Below, piece by piece: positions 45,450 to 52,969 of a DNA stretch of 64,000 nucleotides. Source of the stretch: Pararobbsia alpina (lineage in GTDB: Bacteria > Pseudomonadota > Gammaproteobacteria > Burkholderiales > Burkholderiaceae); contig NZ_CADIKM010000004.1 of NCBI RefSeq assembly GCF_902859895.1, positions 186,001 through 250,000 on the forward strand, given 5' to 3'. Numbering within the stretch: the first letter of the stretch is position 1; each line of letters starts with the position of its first letter. Position numbers and translations under genes: made by a program. The notes under the pieces were generated by a model, which was not told where the DNA came from, made no database searches, and was given only the letters and a program-made list of their open reading frames with translations.

Positions 45450-45492
45450 GGGTTGATGATAGTTCATGAAATTCATGAACTATCATCAACCC
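45450..45492. promoter_or_regulatory. Perfect 43-bp palindrome abutting the start of the antitoxin-like gene
   Basis: Two perfectly complementary 21-base arms (45450-45470 and 45472-45492) around one base. The outer arm begins GGGTTGATGATAG and the centre reads CATGAAATTCATG. It ends one base from the ATG at 45448. It may be an operator for autoregulation by the adjacent protein or, in RNA, a hairpin in front of the start codon. Confidence 0.85.
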
Positions 45493-45685
45493 ACTTCGAA
45501 AGATACTCGGACGCCCGCCGCCGGCCTTCGAGACATTTGGTCTGCGCCAATCGGCTGCTCCCCCATAAACCGCGCCCCGACGGAGTTCGCTGCGACAATG
45601 CGCCGGGACGTCCTTAGGCGACTCAATGGATGCCAGCGAACACTTTCGGAGCGGATACACTCTTCATCACAGCCGCAAGGGCTCA

Positions 45686-45767
45686 CGATTGCGCGAACCC
45701 CTCAAAACCGCGTAGAATCGCGGCCTACGCGGGCGTCGTATAACGGCATTACCCTAGCTTCCCAAGC
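45686..45767 (+). repeat. Left copy of the 82-bp direct repeat flanking the island (att-like)
   Basis: Identical over 82 bases to 49395-49476. It holds the tRNA-Gly promoter (TTGCGC at 45689, TAGAAT at 45713) and the first 39 bases of the tRNA. The 57 bases before it also align with the right copy without gaps, but with about 16 differences. Identity stops abruptly after the anticodon loop, which marks the left island boundary. Confidence 0.85.
45729..45767 (+). pseudogene. 5' half of tRNA-Gly(CCC), truncated at the anticodon stem
   Basis: Bases 1-39 of the intact tRNA-Gly at 49438, through the anticodon loop TTCCCAA and GC, with the promoter retained. Island sequence follows, beginning with a small hairpin (CAAGCCG, CAA, CGGCTTG at 45763-45779). 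No matching 3' half is found nearby. Confidence 0.85.
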
Positions 45768-46017
45768 CGCAACGGCTTGAGGAAACCCGCAGTCTATGTA
45801 GGGTTTCGGGGGTGGTTTTACACCGAGCAACACGCTAAACCACTGATCATAGGGTTCGACGGCGACGCCAGTTTCCGCCCCCGCACTTTACTCTAGAAGC
45901 TGCTGATCTGGACGCGGCACCGAATCAAGCCAAACTCTTGAGATGCGGACAGGGAGCCATTGCTGGGGCTGACCGTCCGCTAGCGTGCGAACAGCACAAT
46001 CCGCAATCGTCGCAACC

Positions 46018-46563
46018 GTGAAAAAGACAGCCAAGCGCTCTTGGGCCGATATTAAGGGACAGCTTTCAACATTCGATCGTGCCGGTTTGCTGGGCCTCGT
46101 CCAAGACCTGTACGCTGCGAGCAAGGACAGCCAAGCGTTCCTGCACGCGCGCTTTGGCATTGGTGATGATGTCCTGAAGCCATATAAGAGCATCATAGAT
46201 AGATGCGTGTGGCCAGATGTTTTCAAAAACCAAGCCATCTCAGTCTCGAAGGCAAAGAAAGCGATCTCGGATTACCGGAAGGCGATCGGGCGGCCAGAGG
46301 GTCTGGCGGAACTCATGGTGTTCTATTGCGAGCGGGCCACCGGGTTTTGCAATGACGTCGGGATGGAAAACGACGTCTTTTTTGCGGCGCTGGTGCGCAT
46401 GTACGAACAGGCGCTCCAGTCGGCGGTTGCCCTGTCCAATGATGCAGGCCATAGTCTTGTCGCGCGGCTCGACGAGGTACGCCGCGCCAGCAGCAACTTC
46501 GGTTACGGAGTCAGTGATGACATGAACATCCTGTTTGCAGAGTACGTCCCCGATGACCGTTAA
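46018..46563 (+). CDS. DUF6155-like conserved protein in the primase-helicase island
   Basis: Helical protein of about 181 residues. It starts AKRSWADIKGQLSTFDRAGL, continues DLYAASKDSQAFLHARFGIG and has a second conserved-looking block AISDYRKAIG...GLAELMVFYCE. It reminds me of the DUF6155 group, a family of unknown function, but I cannot confirm this without a search. I prefer GTG 46018 because the family-like part begins there; GTG 45985 is the alternative, and neither has a good ribosome site. The 3' end overlaps the primase start by 11 bases, so it is translated together with the primase and helicase. Transcription may come from the truncated tRNA promoter. Confidence 0.65.
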   Translation: MKKTAKRSWADIKGQLSTFDRAGLLGLVQDLYAASKDSQAFLHARFGIGDDVLKPYKSIIDRCVWPDVFKNQAISVSKAKKAISDYRKAIGRPEGLAELMVFYCERATGFCNDVGMENDVFFAALVRMYEQALQSAVALSNDAGHSLVARLDEVRRASSNFGYGVSDDMNILFAEYVPDDR

Positions 46564-47473
46564 TCGCGAACTGAAACTACTTCGCGCGGATAACGCCCGC
46601 CTCGTTGCACTGCTCAAGTCTCACGGGATTAACGTGACGCCCCCGGACGCCGGCTCGACCCCGCTTGAGCCGTCTCGATTGACGACGGACGAGAAGATCG
46701 CACTTTTCAGACGCCTCTTCCAGGGGCGAACCGATGTATACCCGATACGATGGGAAAGTAAGGTCGGCAAGTCGGGTTATTCGCCTGCGTGCGCGAACGA
46801 ATGGCGCGCCGGGGTCTGTGAGAAACCGCGCATCAAGTGTTCGGACTGCGGCAACCGCCTGCTAATTCCGCTATCCGACCACGTCATATATGACCATCTC
46901 GCGGGCCGACACACCGTCGGTGTCTACCCGTTGATGGCCGATGACACCTGCCACTTTCTCGCCGTGGATTTCGATGACGCAGACTGGCGAGAAGATGCGC
47001 GCGCGTTCCTGTCGTCCTGTCAAGAGCTGGACGTGCCGGCTGCGTTGGAAATCTCGCGCTCGGGAAACGGTGCGCATGTGTGGATCTTCTTTCAATCGAG
47101 TGTCCCGGCCAGGGATGCGCGCCGCCTCGGCACGGCAATTATCAGTCATACCTGTACGCGGACGCGTCAGCTGAAGCTGACTTCCTACGATCGGCTATTT
47201 CCCAACCAGGACTCCATGCCCAAGGGCGGCTTCGGAAATTTGATTGCGTTGCCTCTACAAAAAAAGCCGCGCGAGCAAGGCAATAGCCTCTTCGTGGATG
47301 AAGCGCTGCAGCCACACGCGGATCAATGGGCATTCCTTGCAACGATTAAAACTCTCCCTCCTGCGGAGATCGAATCAGCCATTCTCCGTTGTACCGGAGG
47401 TACTCACCCTCTCGACGTGTCATTCGTTACCGACGACGACGATCAGGCGCAGCCGTGGCGGACACCGCCCTGA
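46553..47473 (+). CDS. Archaeo-eukaryotic-type primase domain protein (TOTE conflict system type)
   Basis: Primase-like protein of 306 residues. The hhDhD metal motif is FLAVDFDDADW near residue 140, the s-x-H motif is SGNGAHVWIFF near residue 172, and YDRLFPNQDSMPKGGFGNLIALP is the third conserved block. Cysteines in ACANEWRAGVCEKPRIKCSDC (residues about 80-100) form a likely zinc knuckle. This matches the AEP domain that Pfam calls the TOTE conflict system primase. In relatives I know, primase and helicase are one chain. Here the frame stops at 47473 (WRTPP, then TGA) and the helicase continues in the -1 frame. ATG 46553 overlaps the upstream gene. Confidence 0.82.
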   Translation: MTVNRELKLLRADNARLVALLKSHGINVTPPDAGSTPLEPSRLTTDEKIALFRRLFQGRTDVYPIRWESKVGKSGYSPACANEWRAGVCEKPRIKCSDCGNRLLIPLSDHVIYDHLAGRHTVGVYPLMADDTCHFLAVDFDDADWREDARAFLSSCQELDVPAALEISRSGNGAHVWIFFQSSVPARDARRLGTAIISHTCTRTRQLKLTSYDRLFPNQDSMPKGGFGNLIALPLQKKPREQGNSLFVDEALQPHADQWAFLATIKTLPPAEIESAILRCTGGTHPLDVSFVTDDDDQAQPWRTPP

Positions 47474-48894
47474 TCCGAAACAAGCTACCTGGTCTCATGC
47501 CGAAGTCGCTGTCGGTAACCTTGGCGAATCTTGTGTATTTGGAGAAGGAGCGGATCCCGCAGCCGCTGCTCAACCGACTGATTCGATTGGCCGCATTCCC
47601 AAATCCGGAGTTCTTCAAGGCGCAGGCGATGCGTTTTCCGGTATGGGACAAGCCGCGCGTAATCGGATGCGCGGAGAACTACCCTAGGCATGTAGGATTG
47701 CCACGAGGCTGTCTGGATGCTGTGAAGGACCTGCTTCGCGAAAACGACATAGCCTGCGAGGTTCAAGATGGACGTGCCCCAGGCCAACCACTCGATGTGT
47801 CGTTTGCCGGCACGCTTCGGGTCGATCAGGAAACCGCCGTGTCGGCCATGTTGCGCTATGACACCGGCGTGCTATGTGCGCCTACCGCGTTTGGAAAAAC
47901 GGTTACTGCGGCGGCATTGATTGCTCGACGTGGTGTTAATACGCTAGTTCTAGTCCACCGTACCGAACTGATGAAACAGTGGCAGGAGAGGCTGCAGGCG
48001 TTCTTGAACGTTGGAAAGGAGATAGTCGGCACAGTGGGTGGTGGGAAGCCCAGACCGACCGGGAAGATCGACATCGCAGTCATGCAGTCCCTGTCACGCC
48101 TGGGCGAGACTAGCGAGCTGGTCGAGAACTATGGGCACGTCATCGTAGACGAGTGTCATCATCTCTCTGCCGTGTCATTCGAAGCGCTCCTGAAACGGGT
48201 CAAGGCGAGATACGTGCTCGGACTGACGGCTACACCGATGCGACGAGATGGCCAACATGCGATCATATTCATGCAGTGCGGACCGATTCGACACACCGCA
48301 GCCAGACCCGACACAGCGCCTCAAGATCTTGAAGTTATCCCGCAGATTCGAACGGCACAAATAGAACTACCCGACGACGCTGCTATTCAGGATGTCTTCC
48401 GGCATATCGCCTGCGATACCCAACGGACAGAGGCGATTGGAAGAGAAGTCGAGGTTGCTTTCGCGGACGGTCGAAAGATTCTCGTGTTGACCGAGCGCAC
48501 CGACCACCTTGAGGCCGTTGCACAGGCGTTGGCCGGGAAAGTCGATAGAATTTTCGTTCTGCATGGCCGCATGTCGAAAAAGCAGCGTGCGCTGAAGTTT
48601 GACGAGCTGAATGCGCTGCCAAGCGATGGTCCGCGAGTGCTTTTGGCGACCGGGAAACTCGTCGGCGAGGGATTTGATCACCCGGCGCTCGACACCCTTA
48701 TCCTTGCAATGCCAATCTCCTGGAGGGGCACCCTTCAGCAGTATGCGGGGCGTCTACATAGACAGCACTTGACCAAGACGAATGTTCGGATTGTCGACAT
48801 CGTTGATGTCGGACATCCTGCCTTGCAAAGAATGTGGGAAAAGCGGCAGCGCGGTTACCGCGCCATGGGCTATCGAATCAATAACCAAGGCTAA
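47455..48894 (+). CDS. SF2 DEAD/DEAH-type helicase, partner of the primase
   Basis: Superfamily 2 helicase, 479 residues from GTG 47455. A leading domain (SVTLANLVYLEKERIPQPLL, then RLIRLAAFPNPEFFKAQAMR) precedes the motor. Motor motifs: APTAFGKTV (I), IVDECHHLSAVSFE (II), GLTATPMRRDG (III), LLATGKLVGEGFDHPALDTL (V) and QQYAGRLHRQH (VI). It is normally fused behind the primase domain. Starts are uncertain: GTG 47455, ATG 47497 and TTG 47389 all lack a convincing ribosome site, and a -1 slip at CCCTGA (47468-47473) would yield one fused chain of about 780 residues. No nuclease domain is visible after motif VI. Confidence 0.85.
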   Translation: MADTALIRNKLPGLMPKSLSVTLANLVYLEKERIPQPLLNRLIRLAAFPNPEFFKAQAMRFPVWDKPRVIGCAENYPRHVGLPRGCLDAVKDLLRENDIACEVQDGRAPGQPLDVSFAGTLRVDQETAVSAMLRYDTGVLCAPTAFGKTVTAAALIARRGVNTLVLVHRTELMKQWQERLQAFLNVGKEIVGTVGGGKPRPTGKIDIAVMQSLSRLGETSELVENYGHVIVDECHHLSAVSFEALLKRVKARYVLGLTATPMRRDGQHAIIFMQCGPIRHTAARPDTAPQDLEVIPQIRTAQIELPDDAAIQDVFRHIACDTQRTEAIGREVEVAFADGRKILVLTERTDHLEAVAQALAGKVDRIFVLHGRMSKKQRALKFDELNALPSDGPRVLLATGKLVGEGFDHPALDTLILAMPISWRGTLQQYAGRLHRQHLTKTNVRIVDIVDVGHPALQRMWEKRQRGYRAMGYRINNQG

Positions 48895-48964
48895 ACTGCC
48901 GATCTCTTCCTTTCCATCCTTGCTACAAGGAAATTGAGCCCACTCAGGGGCTAGAAAACAAAAC

Positions 48965-48988
48965 GAAAGGCTCCCACTAGAGCCTTTC
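48965..48988 (-). terminator. Rho-independent terminator of the small island gene
   Basis: Perfect nine-base stem GAAAGGCTC / GAGCCTTTC (48965-48973 with 48980-48988). On the minus strand it is followed by GTTTTGTTTTC, so it fits termination of the gene at 49010-49303. The helicase gene converges from the other side. Confidence 0.75.
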
Positions 48989-49009
48989 ATGGAACAAAGT
49001 AGCAGCAAG

Positions 49010-49303
49010 TCACTTCTTGCCCATCGGCTCGTGCTTATCCTTGATCATCTGGTAGTAAGTGCTCGCGCCGGCCTTCGTCAGCTTCACCTCGGCAATGAAC
49101 TTCTCGATGATGTCCTTCCTCGTCACGTCCTCCACCGCGCGCATGCGCTTATAGATCTCCGTCGCCAGCTCCATCTTCGTCGGCGTAGCTGGTTCAGCCT
49201 TCGCTACGGTATTGTTCGTTGTCACGCTCGCGGCCGGAGCAACAGCACTTGCCTTCGGGTCAACAGCAACCGACTTGCCCGATTTCTCGTCCTTGCTCGC
49301 CAC
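49010..49303 (-). CDS. Small unknown protein in the island
   Basis: Protein of 97 residues from GTG 49303. The first 40 residues are Ala/Val/Lys-rich and probably disordered. The last 55 form a likely helical, basic domain: TKMELATEIYKRM, VTRKDIIEKFIAEVKLTKAG, TYYQMIKDKHEPMGKK. The pattern recalls a small winged-helix or DNA-binding module, but no family is certain. It lies inside the repeat-bounded island, faces the helicase gene, and ends in a clear terminator, which supports its being a real gene. A regulatory or accessory role for the island is possible. Confidence 0.6.
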   Translation of the reverse strand: MASKDEKSGKSVAVDPKASAVAPAASVTTNNTVAKAEPATPTKMELATEIYKRMRAVEDVTRKDIIEKFIAEVKLTKAGASTYYQMIKDKHEPMGKK

Positions 49304-49394
49304 ACCTTGGACGCCGGGCGCCGGAAGGGGCTACTGCGATGCCAGCGAGCACTACTTGAGTGGATACACTTTTCACGCCAGCCTCCAGGATCCC

Positions 49395-49476
49395 CGATTG
49401 CGCGAACCCCTCAAAACCGCGTAGAATCGCGGCCTACGCGGGCGTCGTATAACGGCATTACCCTAGCTTCCCAAGC
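49395..49476 (+). repeat. Right copy of the 82-bp direct repeat flanking the island (att-like)
   Basis: Identical to 45686-45767. Here the sequence continues into the intact 3' half of tRNA-Gly(CCC), so this copy carries the working tRNA. The distance between the repeat starts is 3709 bp. The repeat includes the promoter TTGCGC (49398) and TAGAAT (49422). Confidence 0.85.
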
Positions 49477-49511
49477 TAGAGACGTGGGTTCGACTCCCAT
49501 CGCCCGCTCCA
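49438..49511 (+). tRNA. tRNA-Gly(CCC)
   Basis: 74-base tRNA gene with encoded CCA. Acceptor stem GCGGGCG pairs with CGCCCGC, the anticodon stem is CTAGC/GCTAG around loop TTCCCAA (anticodon CCC), and the T-arm reads GGGTTCGACTCCC. Promoter boxes lie in the 43 bases upstream. The 5' half is duplicated at the left island edge. Confidence 0.95.
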
Positions 49512-49637
49512 CGCATCATTCCGTGGAGCGCGACAAAGGTCTACAAGCCATTGGGCAAAGACTTAGTGCTCACTAACTGCCGGCTCCGTGGACGTCGCCT
49601 TAGGCAAATTGCCTCCCGCCCGTTCATCCTCGCGGCT

Positions 49638-49751
49638 TTATTTTTGAAGTTCGACGAAAGCCTCTCGGACGTATCGATCGAGCCAGATTTCCAGTGGCGA
49701 GGCGCCAGCGGCGGCATGCTGCAGCGGTACGATCCACCAGTGGTCAGAACC
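49638..49751 (-). pseudogene. Possible C-terminal remnant of a LysR-family regulator
   Basis: On the minus strand one frame reads DHWWIVPLQHAAAGASPLEI and on to a TAA, similar to the last 35 residues of GcvA-type LysR proteins. The frame has no start and nothing upstream in the same frame supports a full gene. A separate 57-codon frame at 49744-49917 is not recognisable. Confidence 0.3.
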
Positions 49752-50767
49752 ACGGGATAGCTGAATCAGCCTCCCCCGCTGGTCGACGCAGCGCCTGGCA
49801 CAAGGCCTCCGCGCTGATGTCGGGTAGCGCGGCGCGAGAATCTTCCGTACGCAGATTCAACTTGCGAGAACGCTCGGCGGCGTCAAGTACGGTCCACAGA
49901 GGACGGGGTGCGGTCATGGGTTTGAACCATTCATTTCGCGCAATGTGTCATTAAACGTCACATAACGCGAAGTGAGTGTCGTCGCTGGGGACCGAGTTCA
50001 GTTCTCTCCCCTGCACGTCTGCGGCACGAGGGCACCGTCTGTAGTCCGCTCCCTCCGATAGCAGGTCGGACAAACCTTGCAAACGCCGCCGCATAGTCCC
50101 AACGAACCTGGTCCCCACACGTCGCGGGAAAACAGGCCCCAGGAACGTCCTTGCCTCCAAAACGCCTCACCTCGTTCGCCCGAGCAACCGTGTCAAGCGC
50201 GTCTGAACACTGCGCTCATCTATGGAGCGTGCGCGCGGCGAGTCAGGCGAATGTCTCCAGCCCTTGTTGCCGATTGACCTGTCAATGCCTGCCGATTCTC
50301 TCCGCGCCCAGCCCCCTCGAATTCTGCGTGACGCTCTCCCTTGATTAGAATTTGTGCTGTTTTTAAAGCATGGAGCGAAATTCTCACCTTCAAGTAATCA
50401 AACGGCTGGACGGAGAGCTGCCCGGGGGTGCCGTTCGATCCCCCTACCTGGCCCGGTTCGGCATGCCCGCCAGCTAGCCTCCCAATATGTCGCAAGGTTG
50501 GCTCGTGCCACGCGGCGAGGTGCCGAAGAAGGCGTTCACCTTCGACCTCAATTTCCACAACGTGGGAAGACGCACAGAGCCGAGCTTCTTGTTCAGATAG
50601 CCTCTCTATCGTGTGTGAAAGGCGTAGCCTGTCGATCGACCTTGATGAGAATGGCTCTCGCTCGTCCGTTCAAGGTGCTCCGTCCCGCCGTCTCCAATAA
50701 GCTTTGGTGACGAGCGTCCAGCTGGGAGCGCGAGCTGCGACTCATTGAGAGCCGCCACGGAGACGCC
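49752..50767. other. Gene-poor stretch of decayed accessory DNA
   Basis: About 1 kb without a supportable gene. Small overlapping frames exist on both strands, for example at 50354-50710, but none has family-like sequence, a good start site or consistent composition. AT-rich stretches occur around 50335-50400. The region separates the tRNA-Gly island from a lone glycosyltransferase and looks like remnants of earlier insertions. Confidence 0.45.
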
Positions 50768-51763
50768 ATGATCGAACCACACAATGCGCTTATTTCCATT
50801 TGCATTCCGACATACGACCGGACAGCCCTTCTAAAGGAAGCGGTTCAGTCGTGTTTCGCACAATCCTATCGCCCATTGCAAATCGTCATCGGCGACGATT
50901 CAAGCAACGATGATTCATCTAATTTAATAGCTGCACTCGTTGCGCCAGCCGGTATGGAGATTTGTTATAAACGCCATCGGCCTGGACTTGGCCAAGCTGG
51001 AAATGTGAACGACTTATTCGAACGCGCGAAAGGCGATCGCCTTGTGCTCTTACATGACGATGATTTGTTGAGTCCAAATGCAGTCAGCGACTTGGCGGCC
51101 TGCTGGAACGATCATCCTGACTTGACGGCTGCGTTCGGCAATCAATACGTCATAGAAAACGACGGCACGGTTTTAAAAGACGCATCGCTCAACGTTAACC
51201 GCGACTTCCACCGCATCGAAGAGAACGCGGGCCTTATGCCCGTGCCAGCGACCGCGGGAATCATGCGAATGTTTCCCAACGATGCCTATATGGTGCGAAC
51301 CGCAGATGCACGCGCAACCGCCTTCCGATCTCAAGACCTCGTGGGGGATGCGTGTGATTTTGATTTTGGACTCCGGCTATGCTTGCGAGCCTCGGGCATT
51401 TACTTCCTGAATCAGTACGTATCTTCCTATCGACTTACAGCGGTCTCCATTTCAAAAAATTCCCATCCTTCGTCGTGGGCTTACTCTCTTTTGAAAGACT
51501 CACCGGTGCCTTCTGAAGCTGAAGTTTTTCGCGAGAAGGCTTTGGGGCTGATTGCGCCCCTTGCCGCGTCAGCGTTCGCACGCGCAGGCAACGCAGATGC
51601 GGCCGCTCGCGTGCTGTGTTCGAGACACTACCGCATGCGTGATCGAATGAAACCTCGGTTCGTGCTTCATGTTGGCTTGACCCTTCTGGCAGCCATCCGC
51701 CATCGGATAGGGTGGAACAGTCGCGCAGGTTCCCATATTTTTAGGCGGCCTGACTCGCTCTAA
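50768..51763 (+). CDS. Glycosyltransferase family 2, isolated
   Basis: GT-A glycosyltransferase of 331 residues. ISICIPTYDRTALLKEAVQS opens the domain at residue 9, IVIGDDSSNDDSS follows, and the metal-binding LLHDDDLLS is near residue 97. FDFGLRLCLRASG lies in the acceptor region. GGAGACGCC directly precedes ATG 50768. The coding sequence is visibly AT-richer than the exopolysaccharide glycosyltransferases, and there are no polysaccharide partners beside it, so it was probably acquired by transfer. The target glycan is unknown. Confidence 0.85.
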   Translation: MIEPHNALISICIPTYDRTALLKEAVQSCFAQSYRPLQIVIGDDSSNDDSSNLIAALVAPAGMEICYKRHRPGLGQAGNVNDLFERAKGDRLVLLHDDDLLSPNAVSDLAACWNDHPDLTAAFGNQYVIENDGTVLKDASLNVNRDFHRIEENAGLMPVPATAGIMRMFPNDAYMVRTADARATAFRSQDLVGDACDFDFGLRLCLRASGIYFLNQYVSSYRLTAVSISKNSHPSSWAYSLLKDSPVPSEAEVFREKALGLIAPLAASAFARAGNADAAARVLCSRHYRMRDRMKPRFVLHVGLTLLAAIRHRIGWNSRAGSHIFRRPDSL

Positions 51764-51936
51764 GGGCGCACGTGTGCATCTCTCGGCACGCCTTCCCATA
51801 TGTCGCAGAGGGCTCGTGCACCTGGCAGGGAGTCTGTGCCGTTCAGGGCGATAATGACTGGAATTGAAGTCGGCTCATAACGCGTGAAGTCGAAGCGCGT
51901 GCAGCGCTGCGCCAAGCCCACGCCATTCCACCCCGG

Positions 51937-51942
51937 TATAAT
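51937..51942 (+). promoter_or_regulatory. -10 box of the trmB promoter
   Basis: A perfect TATAAT lies 30 bases before the trmB start codon. No good -35 hexamer stands at the usual distance, so the promoter may be weak or activator-dependent. Confidence 0.5.
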
Positions 51943-51971
51943 GCGGCCCGTCTGATCCCTGGCCTCAACCG

Positions 51972-52784
51972 ATGTCTGCGCACACCCCTCAAAACCCCGG
52001 CAGCAAACCACACGACGTGAACGACGACGGTATGCACTCGCCGTCCGACGCCGCTGAAGCACGCGGTACACCGGATAGGCCCGAAAGCGACTATGAGGCC
52101 GGCGATGCGCCTGCGCTCCACCTCCGTCGCATCCGCAGCTTCGTCACGCGCGCCGGACGTGTTTCCACCGGACAGCGCCGTGCGCTCGACGAACTAAGTC
52201 CGCATTTCGTCTTGCCATTCGCAGCCGCGCCCCTCGACTGGACAGCGACGTTCGGCCGTGCCGCCCCGCGTGTACTGGAGATCGGTTTTGGGATGGGCGC
52301 AACCACCGCCGAGATCGCCGCACGTCGTCCAGACGATGATTTTCTCGGCATCGAAGTCCATGAGCCCGGCGTCGGCGCTTTGCTCAAGCTGATCGGCGAG
52401 CAGGAGCTTCACAATATCCGGATCATCCAGCACGATGCAGTCGAAGTCGTCGAACAGATGCTGCCCGAGGGTAGCCTCGATGGTGTCCACATCTATTTCC
52501 CGGATCCGTGGCACAAGGCGCGCCATCACAAGCGCCGCCTGATCCAGCCGCCGTTCGTCGCGACACTCGCCGCACGTCTCAAGCCGGGTGGCTATCTCCA
52601 TCTCGCGACAGACTGGGAAAACTACGCGGAGCAGATGCTCGAAGTCTTGTCAGCCGAGCTGACTCTCCAAAACACCGCGACAGGCTACGCCCCCCGCCCC
52701 GACTATCGCCCAATCACCAAGTTCGAGCGCCGCGGCCTGCGCCTCGGACACGGTGTCTGGGACATATTGTTCAAGCGGATCTGA
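51972..52784 (+). CDS. trmB: tRNA (guanine-N7-)-methyltransferase
   Basis: Methylates G46 of many tRNAs with S-adenosylmethionine. The Rossmann SAM motif is [20 protein letters not shown] near residue 100, followed by [14 protein letters not shown], and the family signature [17 protein letters not shown] near residue 180. The C-terminus [21 protein letters not shown] is typical. The 270 residues include an N-terminal extension of about 50 polar residues, seen in other betaproteobacterial TrmB proteins. A weak hairpin (GAGGTC...GACCTC at 52784-52802) covers the stop. Confidence 0.95.
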   Translation: MSAHTPQNPGSKPHDVNDDGMHSPSDAAEARGTPDRPESDYEAGDAPALHLRRIRSFVTRAGRVSTGQRRALDELSPHFVLPFAAAPLDWTATFGRAAPRVLEIGFGMGATTAEIAARRPDDDFLGIEVHEPGVGALLKLIGEQELHNIRIIQHDAVEVVEQMLPEGSLDGVHIYFPDPWHKARHHKRRLIQPPFVATLAARLKPGGYLHLATDWENYAEQMLEVLSAELTLQNTATGYAPRPDYRPITKFERRGLRLGHGVWDILFKRI

Positions 52785-52875
52785 GGTCACTCCAGGACCT
52801 CTCGCTGATAGACTCATTGGCTGAACGCCGTGACACCTGCCTATAGGCTCGGTGGACACGGCTGCGGCATGCCAC

Positions 52876-52935
52876 CTCACTTCACTTCACCTCGCCTCAC
52901 CTCACCTCACCTCGCCTCGCCTCGTCTCGTCTCAC
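52876..52935. repeat. Pentanucleotide microsatellite, 12 units
   Basis: Twelve consecutive 5-bp units of the type CTCAC with variants TTCAC, CTCGC and CTCGT. It lies between the trmB stop and the end of the convergent uppP gene, so it does not interrupt coding sequence. Slippage could change its length between strains. Confidence 0.9.
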
Positions 52936-52969
52936 ATCGTCCTAAGGACCCCATCACTCCGCACCCCAC

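Noticed and set aside
45853-45859. GGTTCGA motif in the left island end, as in a tRNA T-loop
   Set aside because: The flanking bases do not form a T-stem or an acceptor end, so it is not the missing 3' half of the tRNA.
50354-50710. A 118-codon plus-strand frame in the gene-poor stretch
   Set aside because: Competing frames on both strands, no family-like sequence, and codon use unlike genuine genes in the window.
52876-52935. Short repeated units as a possible CRISPR array
   Set aside because: The units are five bases long without spacers and no cas genes are present; it is a microsatellite.
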